Origin: Planctomycetota bacterium
Lineage (GTDB): Bacteria; Planctomycetota; PUPC01; JABMSA01
Assembly: GCA_013202185.1 (NCBI GenBank)
Contig: JABMSA010000271.1
Coordinates: 1-11,880 of the forward strand
DNA: 11,880 bases
Direction: 5' to 3'
Positions within the stretch are counted from its first letter, which is position 1, and the number at the start of each line of letters is the position of its first letter. Positions 5,958 through 11,880 of this stretch are shown here, in pieces. Made by a program: the position numbers and the translations under genes. The notes beneath the pieces are model-generated. The model did not search any database, was not told the DNA's origin, and saw only the letters and a list, made by a program, of their open reading frames with translations.

Positions 5958-8674
5958 TGAACCTCCGACCCTGCAATAAGGCATTTGTCCTGCTCGCAGC
6001 GTTCGCTGTGCTCTTGCTCGGCCAGCCGTGCCTTGCCGGGCAGATCAAGGCATTTTCGCTTCGTGAGGCAGATCGATTGCTTGCGACGGAGCCGGCCGAC
6101 AACAACGAACTGCAAGGCATGGCCGGGATTTCTCGCTTCGCAGGGATGGTGTTCGATAGGAAAACACAAGACATCATCCTTGTTGGTAAGGTCCGCGACG
6201 ATCTGCCGGGAGTCAGAATTGATGACTTGATCGTAGCATTGCGCTCACGCCTTCAGAAGAAAGACTACCCCCGTGTGAGCATCGATCGAGTTCAGCACAC
6301 TGAGAAGACAGGCATGCAGGAGGTCCGCTTCGACGGCGGCATTGAAGATACCGAATTCGGCACCGACTTCCTCAACAGCGACATCATGCTGAAGCGTTAC
6401 AGTTTGGGCCTGCTCGATGAGGTCGGCGGCATTTCTCCTTACCTGAAGCTCTACGACACAGCGACAAGAGAAAGGCTGCGCCAACAGGGCCAGGCTGTCG
6501 ATGAAGTGAGGTGGCTGTCGGAGAAGGATTCGACAAAGGTCGTTGAGCAGAACAAGGGTAGCGCGGTAAGCGAACACAGCATGGTCCAGAGCCGCTTCTG
6601 GTTCCACGTGAGAGCCGAGCAGTCTTTCATCGTCGAGAAGGACGATGTGTTCGTGATCGAGGAACTGAGCCTCGGAGTCCGGGCCGAGACCCTTCCTGCC
6701 GGTGCTCAACCATCCGGCAAGAAGGAAGAGCAGAAGGATGATGTGGCAGAGGAGTTCGCCCGACTCTTCACGGAGAGCTTCTGGACCGCTTCCGAAGCAC
6801 ATCCCGTGCTGCAGCGGCTGAAGGCGCTTTTCGACCTCGTGGCGATTGCCGAAGGTATCGCTCACCTGGCAGACGACCGACCTGACCTGGCGTACCTTGT
6901 CGAAAAGCAGTCGGTCAGAAGGAAGCTCACTCCTGATACCTACCGCCTTGTTGAGCGCGTGGGGGAGTTTCGCAGCGGCGACGAAACGGCCGCACTGGTC
7001 CAGTTGAGCGGCGGCATCGAGCTGGAGGCCATCCTCCTGGCGCTGGAAGACGGTGACGTCAGTGCTTTGAAGATGGCGGTCCTCGCGTCGCGGCCATCTT
7101 CCGAGGCCCTCTCGTGGACAGTTCCGATCGATACGTGGGAAATGCCCAATGATTTCCCACCACAGGGCCATTCACTCAATGGCGATACACCGGCGAGCGA
7201 TGCCAAGCCGAACGATCTTGGATTTGGCATCTCAGTGCAGCGCTTCGCGTTCAACAGGGGCGCACCGAAGAACGACCAGCCAATATTCACTGGCTTCACA
7301 GCAGCGCCGGCAATGCCTCTGCGACGGCGTCCGCCAGCCGAGCCGCGCAACCTTGATCGCATGCTTCCGTCTCGCCAGAGGATGATGCGCAGCGTCCGCC
7401 ATTCGTTGGCCTTCGAAAGAATAGCCGCCCTTCACAGTTCGGCCTTCCCACGTCACGAGTTTACGTGGCAGGTGATACCCGGGTTATCTTGGCAGCCGTT
7501 TGCTCACCCCCACCCCGTCCCGGTCATCTCGGCCCATATGGCAACACGCCTTCCACCCGGCGGAATTCTTTTCTCTCCTGAGGTGGAGGTCATCATCGGC
7601 GGTGGCGGCGCCCGGGAGATTGCCGAGCACATTACCGAAGCTTTGGGCGGCAATGACGAAGTTGCCACCGGGGTAGTGATCGACGGCCAGAAGATGAACG
7701 GAGTGAGAGTGCCCGGCTCTCGGCAGCTCTTCGAAATCTCCGGGGTGTACTTCCCCTTTACACCGCATTTCAATGACGTGCCTGCACAGGTTCAGCCGTT
7801 CTACCTCTCCGGCCATACCGGCGATACCGGCTTCGGCAAGGGATGGTCCTTCGCACCATTCGCAATCGAAGTTAACGATGGTCAGGGTGCCTCCCCGCCG
7901 CGCATCATCACTGTAGTCGACTTCGGCAATGGCGTGCGGCTCCCCTACCGCCGATCCGCGGAGGCTGCCGACAATGACATGTCCAGCTATGAAAAGGTGA
8001 CGAGCCCACTTCAACCCGATCTGCGTTACCTCGGTGACCAGGGCTACCGCCTGCAATGTGAAGATGGTCGCGAACTGGCTTTCGACGCCGCCGGCCGCCT
8101 CACTACGACGACGAATAACGGGATACAGCTTGCCCGTTACGTGTACGTCAAGGGCAGGCTTCAGGCAATCGAAGCTGAAAGGGGCTTGTGCTCTTTTCAA
8201 CACGCGGCTGACGAAGTCCGCTTCTCCAGCGGCGACGTCGACGGACAATTCTCCCTGCATCAGGGGCGCATCGCAACTTTTCCCGGACAACGACAGCCGT
8301 GCGAATGCAGCTACGGGCCAAACGGGTGGCTGACGTCTGTTAAATGTGACCGCAGGGCGTTGTTCGAGAACGAATACGACAAGGAAGGGCGGCTACTTGC
8401 ACACGAGACACAAGGCCAGCGTTTGCTCTACGGGTACGAGCACCGCACGGGGCGGCTCGTAGTCAAGGCAAGCGATGGACGAAGCAGGACGTTCTTCTAC
8501 GACCACAGACAGAGGCTGACAGCTTGCGGGGAACAGCCCGACGAGATGCTTCTGCTGAACTACGACGAAACTGGATGGCTCTTTCAGGTAGCCGAAGCCA
8601 AATTGCTGGAAACCACCCGGGCGAGCACTCATCCGCGTTTCCGTGTTACACGGATATTGCTGCCTAAGGATTGA
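5957..8674 (+). CDS. Large exported protein: DUF1598-like module fused to RHS/YD-like repeats
   Basis: A 905-residue protein. Its ATG overlaps the preceding TGA by one base (TGATG) and is preceded by GGAGG at 5943-5947, so the two genes are probably translationally coupled; a GTG three bases earlier is possible. Residues 1-27 are a Sec signal peptide ending CLA. Residues ~58-330 hold DIILVGKV...DDLIVALRSRL and FLNSDIMLKRYSLGL, which I liken to DUF1598-type planctomycete proteins; the last operon gene has the same module. After a linker, ~615-905 resemble an RHS shell: GFGKGWSF, FGNGVRLPYR, then about seven YD-like strands (AFDAAGRL, YVKGRL, YGPNGWL, YDKEGRL, YEHRTGRL, YDHRQRL, YDETGW). The RHS part is short and ends without a toxin domain, so it is more likely a surface binding or structural fold than a polymorphic toxin. 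Confidence 0.75.
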   Translation: MNLRPCNKAFVLLAAFAVLLLGQPCLAGQIKAFSLREADRLLATEPADNNELQGMAGISRFAGMVFDRKTQDIILVGKVRDDLPGVRIDDLIVALRSRLQKKDYPRVSIDRVQHTEKTGMQEVRFDGGIEDTEFGTDFLNSDIMLKRYSLGLLDEVGGISPYLKLYDTATRERLRQQGQAVDEVRWLSEKDSTKVVEQNKGSAVSEHSMVQSRFWFHVRAEQSFIVEKDDVFVIEELSLGVRAETLPAGAQPSGKKEEQKDDVAEEFARLFTESFWTASEAHPVLQRLKALFDLVAIAEGIAHLADDRPDLAYLVEKQSVRRKLTPDTYRLVERVGEFRSGDETAALVQLSGGIELEAILLALEDGDVSALKMAVLASRPSSEALSWTVPIDTWEMPNDFPPQGHSLNGDTPASDAKPNDLGFGISVQRFAFNRGAPKNDQPIFTGFTAAPAMPLRRRPPAEPRNLDRMLPSRQRMMRSVRHSLAFERIAALHSSAFPRHEFTWQVIPGLSWQPFAHPHPVPVISAHMATRLPPGGILFSPEVEVIIGGGGAREIAEHITEALGGNDEVATGVVIDGQKMNGVRVPGSRQLFEISGVYFPFTPHFNDVPAQVQPFYLSGHTGDTGFGKGWSFAPFAIEVNDGQGASPPRIITVVDFGNGVRLPYRRSAEAADNDMSSYEKVTSPLQPDLRYLGDQGYRLQCEDGRELAFDAAGRLTTTTNNGIQLARYVYVKGRLQAIEAERGLCSFQHAADEVRFSSGDVDGQFSLHQGRIATFPGQRQPCECSYGPNGWLTSVKCDRRALFENEYDKEGRLLAHETQGQRLLYGYEHRTGRLVVKASDGRSRTFFYDHRQRLTACGEQPDEMLLLNYDETGWLFQVAEAKLLETTRASTHPRFRVTRILLPKD

Positions 8675-8697
8675 CCTACCACAGGAGACGAACCGCC

Positions 8698-9303
8698 ATG
8701 TATAATTCGAGTTCGGTTTATTGGGCGCTACGGCTGGCAATCGCGAGCCTCCTGCTATGCTGCGGGTGTGTCGGCACGGTTAGCCGAGTGCCTATTGGCG
8801 ACGAACCTGTCAAGGACATCGAGGTCAGTGATCTCGACCTGAGACAGATGGCGCGCGAAATGGCCGTGGCAATCATTGACCTGCCGGTCATCCATAAAAT
8901 GGAGGGCCAGGTCGTCATAGCATTCCCGACCATTACCAACAGGACACTCACAATCGACTTCGATTCAGCAACAATCCAAAGCATGATCCGTAAGCATTTG
9001 ATCGAGCACTCCAATGGCAAGCTGGTTTTTCTCGATCGCGAATCAAGCAACCTGATTCTTGCCGAGCGCGACGCAAAACGCGCCGGCCAGTTGGACTCTC
9101 GTGAGAGGAAGAACCTCCCGGGCGCAGACTTCTTTCTCATCGGTCGCGCCTACACTCAACGCAAGGCAGACGGCAAGCAAATGGTGGCCTACCACAGATA
9201 CGCATTTCGCTTGACGAATGCCGAGACCGGTATCATAGTATGGGAGAACGACTACGAGAGCAAGAAGTATGGCGTACCTGGTATCGGCTACCAAGGCCGC
9301 TGA
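8698..9303 (+). CDS. LpoB-like penicillin-binding-protein activator lipoprotein
   Basis: A 201-residue protein. The start follows AGGAGA (8683-8688) at nine-base spacing, giving a signal peptide with a CCGC lipobox (probable lipidated Cys24). The mature domain has the LpoB pattern: a first strand then NRT (VVIAFPTITNRT), a helix with FLDRE and LAERD, then GADFFLIGRAYTQR and a final strand with a Thr-Gly-Ile-Val-Trp-type motif (ETGIIVWENDYES). In enterobacteria LpoB reaches from the outer membrane to activate the bifunctional synthase PBP1b. Planctomycetes do make peptidoglycan, but the partner here is unknown. The following YcfL-like gene mirrors the ycfL-lpoB neighbourhood of E. coli and strengthens the call. 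Function in peptidoglycan control is inferred. Confidence 0.75.
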   Translation: MYNSSSVYWALRLAIASLLLCCGCVGTVSRVPIGDEPVKDIEVSDLDLRQMAREMAVAIIDLPVIHKMEGQVVIAFPTITNRTLTIDFDSATIQSMIRKHLIEHSNGKLVFLDRESSNLILAERDAKRAGQLDSRERKNLPGADFFLIGRAYTQRKADGKQMVAYHRYAFRLTNAETGIIVWENDYESKKYGVPGIGYQGR

Positions 9304-9322
9304 GTCGAAAGGAGATGGTTAA

Positions 9323-9724
9323 GTGAGCAGACATACCCTTGCAGTTTCAGTTACCCTACTGGCGGTTATTCTCACGGCGTGCGGGCCCACACGCGGCGTA
9401 CCCCCTTCGTCGGAAGTGCTCGAGCTGAACGCGGCCCTTGTGTACGTCGACTACCAGCTCAGGTTTCAAATCAAATGCGAACACATCGAGGCAAAGCAGC
9501 TCGATAGCGGCAGAATGGAAATCTACGCGCGCTTCTACAACGACGCAAACAAGTCCGCCGAGTGTCAGATTCAGGTCAAGTTCAAGGACGATAGCGACAA
9601 GATAATCGACGAGACCGGGTGGATGCCTTTCGTTTTGGCACGACGTGAGGTCACGGAGTTCCGCCACCTGTCACTCGCTCGTAATCCGGATAAGTTCGTG
9701 CTGATGTTGCGCAAAGCGCGGTGA
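9323..9724 (+). CDS. YcfL-like (DUF1425) lipoprotein
   Basis: A 133-residue protein starting with GTG, chosen because AAAGGAGA (9308-9315) lies just upstream and the lipobox LTAC (Cys20) follows at the right distance. The small mature domain is a beta sandwich by appearance: LVYVDYQLRFQIKCEHIEAKQL, then a strand MEIYARFYN, then a conserved-looking CQIQVKFKDDSDKIIDETGW and FVLARREVTEF. YcfL proteins share this 'shared-residue, tilde-like' layout of strand, N-x-t/s linker and 'G-W' turn and are encoded beside lpoB in enterobacteria. The precise role of YcfL is not established. Nineteen bases separate it from the LpoB-like gene, so the two are likely co-produced. Confidence 0.6.
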   Translation: MSRHTLAVSVTLLAVILTACGPTRGVPPSSEVLELNAALVYVDYQLRFQIKCEHIEAKQLDSGRMEIYARFYNDANKSAECQIQVKFKDDSDKIIDETGWMPFVLARREVTEFRHLSLARNPDKFVLMLRKAR

Positions 9725-9733
9725 GGTTGAAAT

Positions 9734-11203
9734 ATGAGCGCACCTTATCCGAAACGGAAATACTTCACGCTCTGGCTGTGCCTTCCTGTCGCCTTCCTGC
9801 TCGCGCTCTGGCCTATGGGATGCAGAACTGACTATGATGAGGTGCCGGTAGTAAAGGCCTCCCACAGTCCGGAGCCGGTCTACAAGTACGTCAATGTCGC
9901 CACGATACAGGCCGAGAAGCGTTATGGTGGCGCGGCGATCACGGCCTCAGCGATGCCGCACGGGGAACACCGCGCCTACCTGTGGGCTAAGAACATGGGT
10001 ACTCTCGTGTCATACGAAACATTCTTGCGGCGTCATCCTGAGGGGGAATTGGCCGGATACTTCCGCGACCAGATACGCTCCCGGTTTGTGCCGGATGAGG
10101 GGCGCTGGAAGGAAGCGTGGACGCTGTATTCACAGATGGAGGTGATTGCCGGTGCGATGGTCGACCCAGACATCGGCGTGGTTCTCTTCGGCCATAAGGA
10201 CACCGGCCGGCTGTCGCCTTTCATGTTCGAAGACCTTGTGACAGCTCTGCGCTGCTCGCTGGCGGGCGACGACGTTGGTGTAACCATGAGCCGCGTGTTC
10301 GATGCGCGTTTTGCTCACGACGACACGCCGCGAGAATACCCGTACGTGGCCTTTGAGACATCGGTCGAGTTCTACTCGGACCACCTGTGGAACTCGCACC
10401 TTGCCTACACGTTGTTCGAGGGAGACAGGATGCTGAAGAGCCTCAGCCACGGGTACGATATCTTCCTCCGAGAACCCATCCGCAGCAAGATACCAGGCTT
10501 CAAGACGATCATCGAGATGGCTGCTGCAGAGCCTGTTGAGCATCTGCGGGCGTCCGGCCGTAGCGACTACTCGTCCGTTTGGATAGAGCTGACCCGTGTA
10601 ACAGTTCACACGACAGAGAAGCGCAATGTGGCTGTCTTTCGCGATTTCGAGGTTGAAGTGCGGGCGAAGAGCAAGCACAGTGGGCCGATGAAGTTCGCCG
10701 AGCATCTCAAGGAGCACTACGCTGAGTATGCGGCGGAGTTCCCGATCTTCGCGGAAGTCGAGCGCGCCGCACGGGTTGTGGCAATTTCGCGCTGGATGAT
10801 CAAAGAGCATCCGGAAGTCGCAAAACGGCTCGTGGACAACTCCTATTCTGCTGTGAAGATACTGACGCCTCAGGTTGTTCCTGCACGATACGACACAACG
10901 CACAGCACGCGGCTCAGGAAGCAGGGCCTCATCGGCGGCGTCACTTTCCCCAATGTCAACAAGTACAAAGACGCGGATACTCCCGTCCTAGGCGACACCC
11001 TTCTTTCGGAATTGCCAGAATCCACACTCCGCCAGCGGCCGGATGACGAAACCGAAGCGTGGTACGTGCAGGCCGGCCATGAGCCGGAAGAAGAGAAGGG
11101 CATCAAGTGGATCGCATGGAATGTTCGCCCAAACCATCGGAGCAATCACCAAGGGAGCGATGAGCCGGACAGCGATGCCGATCGCCTGATACTTACCGAT
11201 TGA
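9734..11203 (+). CDS. DUF1598-like exported protein, paralogue of the operon's fourth gene
   Basis: Last gene of the operon; 489 residues, nine bases after the previous stop with a weak GAGGTTGA upstream. Residues 1-30 form a signal peptide; Cys30 follows PMG, an atypical lipobox, so lipidation is uncertain. Residues ~80-118 (YLWAKNMGTLVSYETFLRRHP) form a helical hairpin like those often linked to caspase-like and TPR proteins. Residues ~139-385 match the module of the 905-residue protein in order: FEDLVTALRCSL, VTMSR, DRMLKSLSHG, VAVFRDFEVEVRAK, FAEHLKEHYAEYAAEFPIF, VVAISRW and an LTP turn near 378. It lacks the RHS-like part and ends in a polar tail. It may be a binding partner or a minimal version of that protein; no catalytic residues are evident. 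Confidence 0.7.
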   Translation: MSAPYPKRKYFTLWLCLPVAFLLALWPMGCRTDYDEVPVVKASHSPEPVYKYVNVATIQAEKRYGGAAITASAMPHGEHRAYLWAKNMGTLVSYETFLRRHPEGELAGYFRDQIRSRFVPDEGRWKEAWTLYSQMEVIAGAMVDPDIGVVLFGHKDTGRLSPFMFEDLVTALRCSLAGDDVGVTMSRVFDARFAHDDTPREYPYVAFETSVEFYSDHLWNSHLAYTLFEGDRMLKSLSHGYDIFLREPIRSKIPGFKTIIEMAAAEPVEHLRASGRSDYSSVWIELTRVTVHTTEKRNVAVFRDFEVEVRAKSKHSGPMKFAEHLKEHYAEYAAEFPIFAEVERAARVVAISRWMIKEHPEVAKRLVDNSYSAVKILTPQVVPARYDTTHSTRLRKQGLIGGVTFPNVNKYKDADTPVLGDTLLSELPESTLRQRPDDETEAWYVQAGHEPEEEKGIKWIAWNVRPNHRSNHQGSDEPDSDADRLILTD

Positions 11204-11232
11204 TCTGGGAGTGGCACTTGCCGATGCTGCCG

Positions 11233-11263
11233 TAGCATACCGTGACATCGTGACGTTACGCTA
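11233..11263. terminator. Imperfect palindrome after the operon
   Basis: TAGCATACCGTGAC (11233-11246) pairs with GTGACGTTACGCTA (11250-11263) at 11 of 14 positions around a three-base loop. It lies 30 bases after the last operon stop codon, where a transcript end would be expected, but no T run follows. It may instead be an operator: a TTGACA hexamer at 11272-11277 lies just downstream, although no good -10 follows it. Confidence 0.3.
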
Positions 11264-11323
11264 TACAGTAGTTGACAGTGCTTTGTTGGAAACGAGAACT
11301 CAGACAACCAACGCGTTGGAGAG

Positions 11324-11592
11324 ATGAATGAGCTGGACGTGTCGGGGTTCTTGCACACCCGTTTGAACGCCTGCTGGTCGTTGAGATGGACTATGCATCA
11401 GGTGCTTTGTCAGAGCTCAGTCAGCGCGTAGCGGCCAGTCCTGCCCTTGGCGGCCCCTTCTCTCGCACACGCGTCCGTGACGGGAGTACTCATGTTGTGG
11501 TGGGGATTTACCCTCCGGTGATCTGTGCGAAGCGTACGACTTACTCCGATTTGCTCTTCACCTACGAAGTTGCCGAAGCAACCTTTCCGTAA
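11324..11592 (+). pseudogene. Small hypothetical gene, apparently frameshifted
   Basis: An ATG at 11324 directly after GGAGAG begins a sensible reading, MNELDVSGFLHT, that soon loses coding character and stops after 35 codons. From about 11356 a different plus frame reads HPFERLLVVEMDYASG and stays open to the TAA at 11590-11592, with alternating hydrophobic segments (VVVGIYPPVICA, LLFTYEVAEA). Joining the two near 11355 gives a ~88-residue protein of natural composition. A one- or two-base indel, real or from sequencing, would explain it. Alternatively only the 68-codon part from the ATG at 11386 is translated. No family is recognised. It is separated from the operon by a 120-bp gap and is probably not part of it. 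Confidence 0.35.
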
Positions 11593-11765
11593 TCTCCGTT
11601 CCCAAGCCAGTTCTTGGCTCTGCCAGTATCTGCTCCCTCACCTCCGGCGCCAGCCGCAGCAACGCCCACCAAAGCCGCACCGGCCCCGCGCCCTATATCG
11701 CATCTAAAACGCCCGCGCCGCCCACTATACTGTACTACACAAAAGCCCTCATCACCAACACACCC

Positions 11766-11880
11766 GCAACACATGCAACAGGTGCAACAAATGCAACAGA
11801 CGCAACAAATGCAACAGACGCAACACACGCAACAGACGCAACAGGTGCAAAATCGATGACAGACGCAACAGGTGCAACAG
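11766..11880. repeat. 9-bp minisatellite (GCAACANNN), continues past the window
   Basis: Nine uninterrupted units GCAACA plus a variable triplet run from 11766 to 11846. Two degenerate units follow in perfect phase (GCAAAATCG, ATGACAGAC), then GCAACAGGT and a cut unit at the edge. Variable triplets are drawn from a small set: CAT, GGT, AAT, GAC, CAC. In the frame starting at 11766 this encodes Ala-Thr-X repeats and is free of stops to the edge. An in-phase ATG at 11856, with a weak AGGTG upstream, could start a gene that continues outside. The stretch 11593-11765 between the small ORF and the array shows no supported gene. Confidence 0.8.

Noticed and set aside
6245..7171. Long minus-strand reading frame (308 codons) opposite the large DUF1598/RHS-like gene
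   Set aside because: It is antisense to a gene with signal peptide, ribosome binding site and family-like motifs. Similar antisense frames lie opposite 2891-3739, 7484-8290 and 10130-10903, as expected from GC-rich third positions.
8300..8674. RHS-type polymorphic toxin tip
   Set aside because: The YD-like repeats run nearly to the stop codon, there is no PxxxxDPxGL-type junction or variable C-terminal domain, and the next gene is a lipoprotein, not an immunity protein.
11272..11300. Sigma70 promoter beginning with TTGACA
   Set aside because: The hexamer 17 bases downstream is AGAACT, a poor -10, so only the -35 resemblance remains.
11766..11880. CRISPR array
   Set aside because: The unit is only 9 bp and tandem without unique spacers, so this is a minisatellite.

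Overview
The window looks like a Planctomycetota (or close PVC-group) chromosome segment. This rests mainly on two paralogous exported proteins whose core resembles the DUF1598-type domain I associate with planctomycetes (a hydrophobic strand with a Gly, then a 'DDLIVALR'-like helix). It also rests on the high-GC codon use, an IS110-type element and hairpin-rich intergenic repeats. This is recognition by eye, not a database match.

Layout. (1) 1-~1610: an IS110-family element read on the minus strand. It has an intact DEDD recombinase (58-1287), a very short downstream end, and a 317-bp structured non-coding upstream end. That is where IS110 elements encode their bridge RNA. Both ends carry GTTATCCACA in inverted orientation, which also equals the consensus DnaA box. 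(2) ~1611-2680: no convincing gene. The stretch holds a REP-like two-hairpin repeat, a ~160-bp MITE-like element with imperfect inverted repeats, a pair of tight hairpins, and a ~510-bp segment bounded by a perfect 15-bp inverted repeat. (3) 2683-11203: a near-consensus sigma70 promoter followed by seven tightly packed plus-strand genes that look like one operon. All seven products carry an export signal; five look like lipoproteins. (4) 11204-11880: an imperfect palindrome, a small ORF that appears frameshifted, and a 9-bp minisatellite running off the window edge.

The operon is the main biological interest. Three members resemble the proteobacterial envelope trio COG3014-like lipoprotein, LpoB-like lipoprotein and YcfL (DUF1425)-like lipoprotein. 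LpoB activates a class A penicillin-binding protein in enterobacteria. Here the trio is interleaved with a Cys-rich lipoprotein, an exported TPR protein carrying an acidic Lys-Pro-Lys/Asp-Glu repeat, and two large proteins sharing one ~250-residue module, one of which is fused to RHS/YD-like repeats. The likely picture is a multi-protein assembly on the periplasmic face of the envelope or at the outer membrane. Its link to peptidoglycan synthesis is inferred from LpoB only; no penicillin-binding protein, transporter or enzyme is encoded here.
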